From an uncultured Peptococcaceae bacterium (GTDB lineage: Bacteria > Bacillota > Peptococcia > Peptococcales > Peptococcaceae): a stretch of DNA of 23,735 bases. Both the position numbers and the translations under genes were made by a program. Numbering within the stretch: the stretch's first letter is position 1; every line of letters starts with the position of its first letter. Location: assembly GCA_937976375.1 (NCBI GenBank), contig CALJRU010000065.1:1-23735 (forward strand). The letters are read 5' to 3'. The notes beneath the pieces were generated by a model. That model was given only the letters and a program-made list of their open reading frames with translations, was not told the DNA's origin and did no database searches. Below, piece after piece: positions 16,096 through 23,733 of the stretch.

Positions 16096-17958
16096 ATGTT
16101 GGAAGACATCCAGTCAAAAGATATTAAGAACTTGTCAATGGACCAGCTGCGTGCTCTGGCGAATGAGATCCGACATCGTCTAATTGAAGTGTGCGCGAAA
16201 AACGGTGGCCATTTGGCGCCGAATTTGGGAATTGTTGAAATCACCCTCGCCCTGCATTACGTGTATGATTTCCCAAATGATAAGCTGGTATGGGATGTTG
16301 GGCATCAAGCCTATGTACATAAATTATTGACTGGGCGCAATGCGCGTTTCGATTCCTTGCGACAGTATCAGGGAATTTCCGGCTTTCCAAAGCGCAGTGA
16401 AAGTCGTTATGATGATTTCGGCGCAGGCCATGCAAGTACATCCATTTCTGCAGCAGATGGCTTTGCGATTGCGCGTGATCTCTTCCATGAAGATCGTAAC
16501 GTAATTGCGGTGATCGGTGATGGCGCTATGACAGGTGGTATGGCCTTTGAAGCCCTGAACTATGCAGCGCACTTGCAGACAAAAATGACGGTTGTGCTCA
16601 ATGATAATGAAATGAGTATTGGACCGAACGTTGGCGGAATGAGTCAATATTTGACGCGTTTGCGCACCGATCCTGGCTACAACCGTTTCAAGGAAGATAT
16701 GGAATACTTCTTGAAGCGTATTCCAAACATTGGCCCGAAAATGGCCGAGATGGCAGACCGTTTGAAGGATTCTCTCAAGTATATGCTGACATCGGGCAGC
16801 TTTTTTGAAGAACTTGGTCTTCGTTACTATGGGCCAGTCAATGGTCATGACATCGAAGAATTGATTCGCGTGTTCGAAAACAGCAAACAATTTGATTGTC
16901 CTGTCTTGATTCATTGTTTGACAGAAAAGGGCAAAGGCTATATGCCTGCGCAGCAACATCCTGATAAATTTCATGGCGTGGGTGCTTTCGATATTAAAAC
17001 TGGTGAGCTGCTGGACAAATCCACACAGCCAAGCTACACGAAAGTGTTTTCAAATACTTTGATCGATCTTGCCAAAGATGATTCTCGGATTGTGGGCGTT
17101 ACTGCCGCCATGGCATCAGGTACCGGCATGGATGGCTTTGCCAAAGCTTATCCAACGCGCGCTTTTGATGTCGGCATTGCGGAAGAACATGCTACGACCA
17201 TGTCCAGCGCAATGGCTTTGGCTGGATTAAAACCGGTGGTGGCCATTTATTCGACGTTTATGCAGCGTGCTTACGATCAGCTGATTCATGACTGCGCCTT
17301 GCAGAACGCACCCGTTGTTTTTGCGCTTGATCGCGCTGGCGTTGTTGGTGCTGATGGGCCAACGCATCATGGCGTGTTTGACCTCAGCTATCTGCGCACC
17401 ATTCCAGGAATGACAGTGATGGCCCCAAAGGATGAGCCAGAGTTACAAAATATGCTGTATAGTGCGCTTGCTTATGAGCGTCTCGTTGTTATTCGTTATC
17501 CACGTGGTCGTGGGCCGGGGCATGATCTTGTGACAGAGTATGCTCTGATTCCGTATGGGAAGGCTGAAATTTTACGTGAAGGGTCTAGTGGCACCATTGT
17601 TGCCATTGGATCGATGGTGGAAGCGGCGCTCAAAACCGCAGACATTCTGGACGCAAAAGGGATTCACCTCGGCGTGGTCAATGCACGTTTTGTGAAACCG
17701 TTGGACGTTGAGATGCTGTTGAATGTGGCGAAAAATGGTAAACCTATTGTGACCATGGAAGAAAATGTCCTCGCAGGCGGCTTTGGCAGCGCAGTGCTGG
17801 AAGCACTGAACGATGCACATATGCAGGTGCCGGTATTGCGTATTGGCTTACCTGATGTTTTTGTAGCGCATGGTGATACGAACCGCTTGAAAGATGACCA
17901 TGAGCTGACACCAGATAAAATGGCAGTTCGTATTGCAGAATTTATCAATAAAGGATAA
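16096..17958 (+). CDS. dxs: 1-deoxy-D-xylulose-5-phosphate synthase
   Basis: Thiamine-diphosphate enzyme joining pyruvate and glyceraldehyde 3-phosphate to give DXP, the entry step of the MEP isoprenoid pathway (also a source for thiamine and pyridoxal). The 620 residues match full-length Dxs. Visible motifs include HLAPNLGIVEITLALHYV, WDVGHQAYVHKLLTGR, the ThDP/Mg motif GDGAMTGGMAFEALN (from 141) with the NDNEMSI strand, the transketolase catalytic Glu in GIAEEHATT (363-364), and DRAGVVGADGPTHHGVFD. The gene begins 36 bp after ispA and ends 4 bp before tlyA. It shares the operon with ispA, so isoprenoid entry and prenyl elongation are co-expressed. Confidence 0.97.
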   Translation: MLEDIQSKDIKNLSMDQLRALANEIRHRLIEVCAKNGGHLAPNLGIVEITLALHYVYDFPNDKLVWDVGHQAYVHKLLTGRNARFDSLRQYQGISGFPKRSESRYDDFGAGHASTSISAADGFAIARDLFHEDRNVIAVIGDGAMTGGMAFEALNYAAHLQTKMTVVLNDNEMSIGPNVGGMSQYLTRLRTDPGYNRFKEDMEYFLKRIPNIGPKMAEMADRLKDSLKYMLTSGSFFEELGLRYYGPVNGHDIEELIRVFENSKQFDCPVLIHCLTEKGKGYMPAQQHPDKFHGVGAFDIKTGELLDKSTQPSYTKVFSNTLIDLAKDDSRIVGVTAAMASGTGMDGFAKAYPTRAFDVGIAEEHATTMSSAMALAGLKPVVAIYSTFMQRAYDQLIHDCALQNAPVVFALDRAGVVGADGPTHHGVFDLSYLRTIPGMTVMAPKDEPELQNMLYSALAYERLVVIRYPRGRGPGHDLVTEYALIPYGKAEILREGSSGTIVAIGSMVEAALKTADILDAKGIHLGVVNARFVKPLDVEMLLNVAKNGKPIVTMEENVLAGGFGSAVLEALNDAHMQVPVLRIGLPDVFVAHGDTNRLKDDHELTPDKMAVRIAEFINKG

Positions 17959-17962
17959 GCGT

Positions 17963-18781
17963 ATGGCAAAAAAAGAACGATTGGATGTTTTGGTTGTTGC
18001 ACAGGGCCTGTGTGAGACCAGAGAAAAAGCACAAAAATATATCATGGCTGGCATGGTTTTGGTGAATGATCAAAAAGTGGACAAAGCAGGGACAAAGGTG
18101 CCCATCGACAGTCACTTGCGGCTGGTGGGTGAACCGCTGCCGTATGCCAGTCGCGGCGGCTTTAAATTGGCGGAGGCTTTTGAACGTTTCCCGATTTCGA
18201 TGAAGGATGCTGTGGTCGTGGACCTTGGCGCGTCGACAGGCGGTTTTGTTGACTGCGCTTTGCAGCATGGTGCCAAACGCGTTTACGCTGTTGATGTAGG
18301 CTATGGTCAATTGGCATGGAAATTGCGTACGGATGAGCGTGTTATCAACATGGAAAAAACCAATGCACGTTTTCTGACGCCGGAGGACTTTCCTGAATTG
18401 ATGGATTGGATGACCACCGACGTGGCATTCATTTCGTTGACCAAGATTCTGCCTGCTGCCTATAGCATTCTCAAAGAGGATGGCAGCGGCGTTGCACTCA
18501 TTAAGCCACAGTTCGAAGCTGGCCGCGATAAAGTTGGCAAAAATGGTGTTGTACGCGATCCGGCCGTCCATGAAGAAGTGATCCAGCGCATTCTGACGTT
18601 TAATGAAGAACTTGGCTTCAAAACGCTGGGCATTGTACATTCGCCAATTCAAGGACCGCAGGGCAACATAGAGTATTTGTATTGGTTCACCAAAGACCCG
18701 CAAGCAACATCTGTGTCAGTTGATATCCATGAATTGGTGACGCGAACTTTTGCAGATTTTAGCAAAAAGGAAAGCCATTGA
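17963..18781 (+). CDS. tlyA: TlyA family rRNA 2'-O-methyltransferase (S4 plus FtsJ domains)
   Basis: A 272-residue TlyA/YqxC-family protein. An N-terminal S4 RNA-binding domain (about 5-60; KKERLDVLVVAQGLCETREK) is followed by an FtsJ-like SAM-dependent methyltransferase domain. RGGFKLAEAF supplies the first catalytic Lys, and the SAM-binding glycine loop is DLGASTGGF (87-95). DVAFIS and ALIKPQFEAG carry the next conserved Asp and Lys. In Mycobacterium the enzyme 2'-O-methylates 16S and 23S rRNA and was first named a haemolysin. ATG 17963 is chosen, with AAGGA 7 bp upstream; an upstream in-frame start at 17933 lies inside dxs. It overlaps the next gene by 4 bp if that gene uses its TTG. Confidence 0.94.
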   Translation: MAKKERLDVLVVAQGLCETREKAQKYIMAGMVLVNDQKVDKAGTKVPIDSHLRLVGEPLPYASRGGFKLAEAFERFPISMKDAVVVDLGASTGGFVDCALQHGAKRVYAVDVGYGQLAWKLRTDERVINMEKTNARFLTPEDFPELMDWMTTDVAFISLTKILPAAYSILKEDGSGVALIKPQFEAGRDKVGKNGVVRDPAVHEEVIQRILTFNEELGFKTLGIVHSPIQGPQGNIEYLYWFTKDPQATSVSVDIHELVTRTFADFSKKESH

Positions 18782-19296
18782 TCATGCGTGGGCCGCTTAT
18801 AGGGCTGATTATTGGCTGTATTCTTGGCGCTTTTTGCATTCGCTGGATTTGGCTGCGATGGCAGCAGCATACACGCCGTGCCATCAGCCGGCGCGCACAG
18901 ATTGGCGAAGCAGAAGCCGAGAAGCTGTTGCAGAAACAGGGGTATGTGATTCTTGACGCTCAGGTTCGACGACCAGTGGGGATGACGGTTGACGGCGAAC
19001 GGGTTGAGAGTTTTATAAAGATTGATTATTTGGTTGCAAAAGGCGCACGAACATATCTGGTTGAAGTGAAAACAGGCAAGCAGGCCAATGTACGCTTGCC
19101 AAGTGTGCGTCGGCAGCTGTTTGAATATCAGAATGTTTTCCATACCGATGGAATTTTATTTATAGACATGAATAAATATGATATTATGGAAGTGTCATTT
19201 GATGAATCTGATCAAGGCAAGCCATCTTTAAAATACTTCATTGGCGGTGTTTTGGCTGGTATGCTTTTGATGGCATTCATTTATTCGTATCATTAA
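18778..19296 (+). CDS. Unnamed protein: PD-(D/E)XK nuclease-like domain between two membrane helices
   Basis: I do not recognise a named family with certainty. The 172-residue protein has a hydrophobic N-terminal helix (about 7-26), a basic stretch (27-39), a soluble domain (about 40-145) and a second hydrophobic helix (about 153-170) at the C-terminus. The soluble domain shows the PD-(D/E)XK pattern: GEAEAEKLLQKQGY (Glu44/Glu46), KIDYLV (Asp83), LVEVKTG (Glu96, Lys98) and RRQLFEYQ (Gln113, Tyr117), as in Hjc- and YraN-like nucleases. Both termini in the membrane would hold the domain at the inner face. TTG 18778 has AAGGA 6 bp upstream and overlaps the tlyA stop; ATG 18784 is the alternative. 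Operon partners include Exo VII and RecN, so a DNA role is conceivable but unproven. Confidence 0.85.
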   Translation: MIMRGPLIGLIIGCILGAFCIRWIWLRWQQHTRRAISRRAQIGEAEAEKLLQKQGYVILDAQVRRPVGMTVDGERVESFIKIDYLVAKGARTYLVEVKTGKQANVRLPSVRRQLFEYQNVFHTDGILFIDMNKYDIMEVSFDESDQGKPSLKYFIGGVLAGMLLMAFIYSYH

Positions 19297-19312
19297 GTTA
19301 GGAGATTATGCG

Positions 19313-20200
19313 ATGCATCAGGCCGTAGGCATGTATTATAATGTAAAGAGAAACGACATCGCGGCAATTGCGCAGCATGTCGCGCAATTATTTACAGAAC
19401 GTCAGGTGACGGTATTTGCCGGCGATCAGCTGCAAGCTTCTCGCGCAGGAATTCGTTATTTACCAAGACCACAGTTTTTACAATCTATTTCTCTGATGGT
19501 GGTCATTGGCGGAGACGGCACATTCTTACGGGCAGCTTCTATTGTTCGCAGTGCGGGCATTCCGATGATTGGCATCAATCAGGGAACGCTGGGATTTCTT
19601 GCTGAACTTGAAGTTGAAGAATTTGAAGAACGTTTGGATCAATTGATTGCGGGTGATTATGACATCGAGGAACGCATGACGATCAGTGGTGAGCTGTATC
19701 GTAATGGAGCATGCATTTGTCAGACCATTGGGCTGAATGATGTAACCATCAACCGTGATCCTGTTGAAAACACCTTGGAACTGGATGTGTACTTGAAGGA
19801 TCAGCTTATCGACTCCTATCAAGCCGATGGGATCATCATTGCGACGCCAACAGGGTCGACAGGTTATTCTCTGTCGGCGGGCGGTCCGTTGATTTATCCT
19901 GGTACAGATTGTTTGATTGTCAATCCAATCTGTGCACACGTTCTGGGCACCAACGCGATCATTGTGCCTGCAGATGGCGGCATTGAGGTGCATTTGACAA
20001 GAAGCCTGAAAGACGCTTATTTGTTGACGGATGGACGGTACGCGACCCACTTGCGGAGAGGTGATACTGTGCGCGTCAACAAAGCCAACATGCCAACGCG
20101 CATTGTTCAGCTTGAAAAACATCAGTTTTTTGAAACAGTGCGTAATAAACTGTTGGATCGCAATTATCGCCGTATGCATCGCAAAGAGGGATCGGAATGA
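19313..20200 (+). CDS. nadK: NAD kinase
   Basis: Phosphorylates NAD+ to NADP+ in the cytoplasm using ATP or polyphosphate. The 295-residue protein carries the GGDGT motif (about 66-70, catalytic Asp68) followed by FLRAAS, the loop NQGTLGFLAE, the NE/D-type segment NDVTINRDP, and the ATP-NAD kinase signature PTGSTGYSLSAGGPL. The C-terminal GLTxxP-like beta domain is complete. AGGAG lies 8 bp before ATG 19313, 16 bp after the preceding gene. It overlaps argR by 4 bp. tlyA-nadK-argR-recN order is common in Clostridia, with the membrane nuclease-like gene as an insertion here. Confidence 0.96.
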   Translation: MHQAVGMYYNVKRNDIAAIAQHVAQLFTERQVTVFAGDQLQASRAGIRYLPRPQFLQSISLMVVIGGDGTFLRAASIVRSAGIPMIGINQGTLGFLAELEVEEFEERLDQLIAGDYDIEERMTISGELYRNGACICQTIGLNDVTINRDPVENTLELDVYLKDQLIDSYQADGIIIATPTGSTGYSLSAGGPLIYPGTDCLIVNPICAHVLGTNAIIVPADGGIEVHLTRSLKDAYLLTDGRYATHLRRGDTVRVNKANMPTRIVQLEKHQFFETVRNKLLDRNYRRMHRKEGSE

Positions 20201-20646
20201 AAAATAGAAGACAGAGACGTATTCTGGAGATTGTTTCCAATGAGACAATCGGGACACAGAAAGAATTGGCTGAACGCTTGCAGCAAGAAGGTTTTGAAAC
20301 CACACAAGCGACCATTTCTCGTGATATTAAAGAGCTTCTGCTCGTAAAAGTTAATATTGGCGGGGATCGCTATAAATATGTGATTGCGCAGGAGACGCCT
20401 GTAACCGACGCCAAACTACGCATGGTATTGAGAGAGTTCATCATCAGCTATGATTTCAGTGAAAACCTGCTCATTCTCAATACAGCGCCAGGCAATGCGA
20501 ACACCGTGGCTTCTGCCATCGATCGCGCACGCTGGCCGCAGGTGATTGGCACCTTGGCTGGTGATGACACAGTCATGTTGGTCATTAAACCAAAGGAAGC
20601 GGTTAAAGACGTTGTTGAAAAAATTGAAGACTATACATCCAGATAG
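20197..20646 (+). CDS. argR: Arginine repressor ArgR/AhrC
   Basis: Hexameric arginine-responsive transcription regulator of arginine biosynthesis and catabolism genes. The protein has 149 residues. The N-terminal winged helix-turn-helix (1-70) contains TQKELAERLQQEGF and the recognition segment ATISRDIKELLLVKV with the conserved Ser-Arg pair. The C-terminal oligomerisation and arginine-binding domain (about 80-149) contains NTAPGNANTVASAIDRA and GTLAGDDTVMLV, with the paired Asp of the arginine site. It starts in an ATGA overlap with nadK and is 11 bp from recN. No arginine genes or clear ARG box were seen in the window, so its targets lie elsewhere. Confidence 0.96.
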   Translation: MKNRRQRRILEIVSNETIGTQKELAERLQQEGFETTQATISRDIKELLLVKVNIGGDRYKYVIAQETPVTDAKLRMVLREFIISYDFSENLLILNTAPGNANTVASAIDRARWPQVIGTLAGDDTVMLVIKPKEAVKDVVEKIEDYTSR

Positions 20647-20657
20647 GAGGGATCGAC

Positions 20658-22328
20658 ATGCTAGCACGATTGACGGTGGATAATTTCGCCTTGCTCAAGC
20701 ATGTCGATCTGTCGTTTGACGGACGATTCAATGTGCTTTCTGGGGAAACGGGTGCTGGTAAATCGATCATCATTGATGCGGTGAAGCTCGTGCTTGGCGA
20801 GCGTGCTAATGTTGCGGATATCCGTGTTGGTGAGGACCACGCCCTTGTGGAAGCGGTTTTCGTGATGGCAGAAGGGCACGCTGTTTTCCAAACGCTGGAT
20901 GATCTTGGCCTTGAGCATGACGATCAAACCGTTGTGCTGACGCGTCAGATTCGTGAAAATGGCAAGAATGTTTGTCGCGTCAACCGACAGATTGTGACGC
21001 TGAATCAATTTAAAACGATATGCGCGCAACTGATCAGCATTTATGGACAGCACGATTATGACGAACTTGGCGACCCAGCAATACGATTGTCACTGCTGGA
21101 TACCATGGGTGATATGGCCCATCAGGAACTGCGCGCCCAGGTCGTGGCTGCCTATGCACAAGCCCAGCAAAGCGGTCGTGCGCTGAAGCGGGCTTTGCGC
21201 CAGCAGGCCAAACTGGAAAAAGAACTGGCAGCCTTGGAAGAACGTGTCGAAGAATTGGCTCCGCTTGAACTCAAGAAAGGTGAAGAAGAGGAGCTGGCGC
21301 AACGCTACAAACAGGCTGCACATTCGCAGGATCTTTACGATGCTGCTTTTGCGGCGGCTGGTGCGCTTTATGACGCGCAGGGCAGCGTTCATGAGGTGCT
21401 GACCGATGCACTTGAACGTCTTAAAGCAGTTTCTCAATATGATGAACAGGTCAAATCTTACGTGCGTGAATTGGAGAGTGTTCGTATCGTCATCGATGAT
21501 ACCGCCCGTGATTTGGAGCACTATCGTGAGGGCATCGATTTCGACCCTGCGTCTCTCGAGGCGATGGATGAACGCTTGGCACAGCTTGCAAAACTGCGGC
21601 GAAAATATCAGATGGACATCGACAGCCTTGTGGACGCGCTGGCAGAGTGGAAAGAGAAGATCAACCATTTTGCAGGAATGGACGCCGACATTGCCGATTT
21701 GCGCAAGGCCTATTCCCGTGACCGCGCTGCCTATACAGAGTTGGCAGAAAGCCTTCATGACAGCCGCGAACGTCTTGGCAAAGAATTCAGCCGCCGACTG
21801 ATCAGCGAACTGGCGGACATGGCTATGGAGGCTGTGCGCTTTGAAGTGCGTTTTGAACGTTTTGCAGGCGATGCCAGCGGAACGGACACCTGTCTCTTTA
21901 TGATTGCGCCAAATCCAGGCATGCCGCTTCGGCCGCTTTATGATATCGCTTCCGGCGGTGAAATGAGCCGCATCATGCTTGCTATTAAGAGCATTCTCAG
22001 TGGCGCTGGCAACGTTGAGACGCTCATCTTCGATGAGATTGACACTGGGATTGGCGGCCTTGTTTTGACGACGGTGGCCGATAAGCTCGAGCAGCTTGGT
22101 GAACATGAGCAGGTAATCTGCGTAACGCATGCACCAATTATTGCAGCACGCGCAGACCGTAACTTCTATATTGAAAAATCAGCCGTGGATGGGTTAACGG
22201 AAACACATGTGACGGTGCTCGACACTGAAGACGCTGTGATTTCAGAGATTGCACGCATGAGCGGCAGTCAGGACGAATGGCAGCGTGAACATGCTGCACG
22301 CTTGAGAGCAGCGCGCAAACGGCAGTGA
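20658..22328 (+). CDS. recN: DNA repair protein RecN
   Basis: SMC-like ATPase acting early in double-strand-break repair. Its 556 residues match E. coli RecN at about 553. The N-terminal head carries LARLTVDNFALL and Walker A GETGAGKS (29-36), then the family segment ISIYGQHDYDEL. A central coiled-coil region (about 150-380) is rich in Glu, Lys, Ala and Leu. The C-terminal head has the ABC signature SGGEMSRIMLAIKSIL and Walker B LIFDEIDTGIGG (Asp459, Glu460). The usual CVTHLPQIAA after Walker B reads CVTHAPIIAARAD here. It is the last gene of the operon; a terminator follows. Confidence 0.97.
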   Translation: MLARLTVDNFALLKHVDLSFDGRFNVLSGETGAGKSIIIDAVKLVLGERANVADIRVGEDHALVEAVFVMAEGHAVFQTLDDLGLEHDDQTVVLTRQIRENGKNVCRVNRQIVTLNQFKTICAQLISIYGQHDYDELGDPAIRLSLLDTMGDMAHQELRAQVVAAYAQAQQSGRALKRALRQQAKLEKELAALEERVEELAPLELKKGEEEELAQRYKQAAHSQDLYDAAFAAAGALYDAQGSVHEVLTDALERLKAVSQYDEQVKSYVRELESVRIVIDDTARDLEHYREGIDFDPASLEAMDERLAQLAKLRRKYQMDIDSLVDALAEWKEKINHFAGMDADIADLRKAYSRDRAAYTELAESLHDSRERLGKEFSRRLISELADMAMEAVRFEVRFERFAGDASGTDTCLFMIAPNPGMPLRPLYDIASGGEMSRIMLAIKSILSGAGNVETLIFDEIDTGIGGLVLTTVADKLEQLGEHEQVICVTHAPIIAARADRNFYIEKSAVDGLTETHVTVLDTEDAVISEIARMSGSQDEWQREHAARLRAARKRQ

Positions 22329-22360
22329 TGAAAAAATTTGCGATAGAAAATCATGCAACG

Positions 22361-22398
22361 CCGACTTCCATTGATTGAAAATGGAGGTCGGTTTTTTT
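22361..22398 (+). terminator. Rho-independent terminator of the asp23-recN operon
   Basis: A 12-bp stem, CCGACTTCCATT (22361-22372) with AATGGAGGTCGG (22380-22391), contains one T-G wobble and a 7-nt loop and is followed by seven T. It starts 33 bp after the recN stop. Confidence 0.9.
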
Positions 22399-22408
22399 GC
22401 GCAAAAAA

Positions 22409-22460
22409 TGTAACCTTTTGATCGTCTCATTTGTATTATGGGCAAAGGAACCTTTTTGAT
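22409..22460 (+). promoter_or_regulatory. Candidate ECF-type promoter region of the sigma-factor operon
   Basis: TGTAAC (22409-22414) equals the -35 I recall for B. subtilis sigma-X-type promoters. After 17 bp it is followed by TGTATTAT (22432-22439), a partial match to an ECF or sigma-A -10. AACCTTTTGAT (22412-22422) recurs as AACCTTTTTGAT (22449-22460), 37 bp downstream. This would fit self-activation by the sigma factor encoded next, but the -10 match is weak. A sigma-A reading (TATTAT at 22434) lacks a good -35. Confidence 0.4.
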
Positions 22461-22479
22461 AGAACAGTGAGGGATTCTC

Positions 22480-22962
22480 ATGAGATTACCAGTAGAGATG
22501 CTGGTTGAACGCTATCATCAAAACCTCTTCGCTGTGGCGTTTAACGTTTGCAAGAATCGTGAAGACGCCGAAGAAGTGGTGCAAGATGCGTTCATTCAGT
22601 ATCATTTAAAAAAATTAGATTTTCAAAGTGAGGAACATATTCGTGCTTGGCTCATTCGGGTGACGATCAATAAAGCAAAGAATGCAGCGCGGACATTTTG
22701 GCGGCGACATCGCACATCATTGGAAGAAACCATGGCAGCTTTAAACTTTAATGATCAGGAATCAGAACAGCTGTTTGAGGCTGTCATGGCTTTGCCGCAA
22801 AAATATCGCATTGTCGTTCATCTTTTTTACTATGAGGATTATAGTGTTCATGAAATGGCAGAGCTATTAAGCCTCTCAGAATCCAACGTAAAAACACGAT
22901 TGTCCCGTGCCAGAGCCATGCTTCGAGACACACTGAAGGAGGTGTGGAGTGATGACGAATAA
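22480..22962 (+). CDS. ECF-type RNA polymerase sigma factor (sigma-70 family)
   Basis: A 160-residue alternative sigma factor with only the two core domains. Region 2 (about 5-75) includes YHQNLFAVAFNVCKNREDAE, EVVQDAFIQYH and HIRAWLIRVTINKAKNA. Region 4 (about 100-155) includes ALPQKYRIVVHLFYYEDYS and the helix-turn-helix SLSESNVKTRLSRARAML. No region 1.1 or 3 is present. GAGGG lies 6 bp before ATG 22480. It overlaps the downstream membrane protein gene by 11 bp, the usual sigma/anti-sigma arrangement in which the partner holds the sigma at the membrane until a signal arrives. The signal and regulon are not readable from the window. Confidence 0.93.
   Translation: MRLPVEMLVERYHQNLFAVAFNVCKNREDAEEVVQDAFIQYHLKKLDFQSEEHIRAWLIRVTINKAKNAARTFWRRHRTSLEETMAALNFNDQESEQLFEAVMALPQKYRIVVHLFYYEDYSVHEMAELLSLSESNVKTRLSRARAMLRDTLKEVWSDDE
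22936..22944 (+). promoter_or_regulatory. Ribosome binding site that sets the anti-sigma gene start
   Basis: AAGGAGGTG lies 7 bp before ATG 22952, inside the end of the sigma gene. The adjacent GTG at 22949 is in frame and possible, but ATG with this near-consensus site is preferred. Confidence 0.75.
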
Positions 22963-23620
22963 GGAAAAATATCAACAGGCCTTTTCAGCCCTCCAGCCTT
23001 CTCGAGACATTCGATTGGAGGAAGCAACCATGAAAGCCTACAAAAAAAGACAGACGAAACGTGTAGTGGCATTGGTGGCCGTGATTTGTTTATTGGTTTG
23101 TGCCGGAGGCGGCGGTGCCTACGCTGCGAATATCGGCGGCATTCAGCGCACGATTCAGCTGTGGATCCACGGCGATCAGACAACCGCAACCATTGATATC
23201 AATGACGATGGTTCTTATACGGTGCATTACCCGGATGAAAATGGCGACATGCAAACGGCCGGAGGCGGCGGTGTTGCCTTTGATATGTTTGGCAATGAGC
23301 GCGCGCTCACAGAAGAGGAGATCATGGATCAGCTTGATTCTCCAGACATTGAATACTATGACGATGGTTCGATTTGGCTGTTTTACCGAGACATGGCCAA
23401 GGACATCACAGATTCTTTTGACGACGAGGATATGTGCTATGTCAAGATCGAAGACGAAGAGGGCGATCTTTTTGTGACCGCGAAAAAATATGGCGGTTGG
23501 CACATCTCGAGCGATCGTTACGCAAGTGCCTGGGAATTTAACAATGACGACTGTGATCCAGCGAATGTTGCTTATCAGCCAGCCAGTGAAAAGCCAGATG
23601 CTGAAAGCGGTGCATCTTGA
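22952..23620 (+). CDS. Probable membrane-anchored anti-sigma factor with acidic ectodomain
   Basis: A 222-residue protein with a short cytoplasmic N-terminus (1-37) whose KYQQAFSALQPSRDI opening resembles clostridial anti-sigma factors. One transmembrane helix (about 38-58, after KKRQTKR) precedes an extracytoplasmic domain of about 160 residues. No HxxxCxxC zinc anti-sigma motif is present. The ectodomain is strongly acidic and contains a repeated pattern DDGSxxxxYxD at 85-95 and 137-147, a glycine run (104-107), and two cysteines (162, 201) that could pair. It overlaps the sigma gene by 11 bp, which is the main argument for its role. It resembles uncharacterised proteins I recall beside clostridial ECF sigma genes; the sensed signal is unknown. 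No lipobox or cleavable signal peptide is evident. Confidence 0.75.
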   Translation: MTNKEKYQQAFSALQPSRDIRLEEATMKAYKKRQTKRVVALVAVICLLVCAGGGGAYAANIGGIQRTIQLWIHGDQTTATIDINDDGSYTVHYPDENGDMQTAGGGGVAFDMFGNERALTEEEIMDQLDSPDIEYYDDGSIWLFYRDMAKDITDSFDDEDMCYVKIEDEEGDLFVTAKKYGGWHISSDRYASAWEFNNDDCDPANVAYQPASEKPDAESGAS

Positions 23621-23696
23621 CGATAGAACGATAGAAGGAGATTATTGGCCATCAAAATAAAATCACCGCCCGTGGATATATTGGTATGCTCCCTTT

Positions 23697-23733
23697 ATGA
23701 GAGACAGTGAAATATAAAAATCGCTGTTCTCAT
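23697..23733 (+). other. Hairpin at the window end
   Basis: ATGAGA (23697-23702) pairs with TCTCAT (23728-23733). After a one-base bulge, ACAGTGA (23704-23710) pairs with TCGCTGT (23721-23727) with one T-G wobble, across a 10-nt A/T-rich loop. It could be the stem of a terminator for the sigma operon, but the bases after it lie outside the window, so no T run can be seen. An operator for the next gene is the alternative. Confidence 0.45.
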
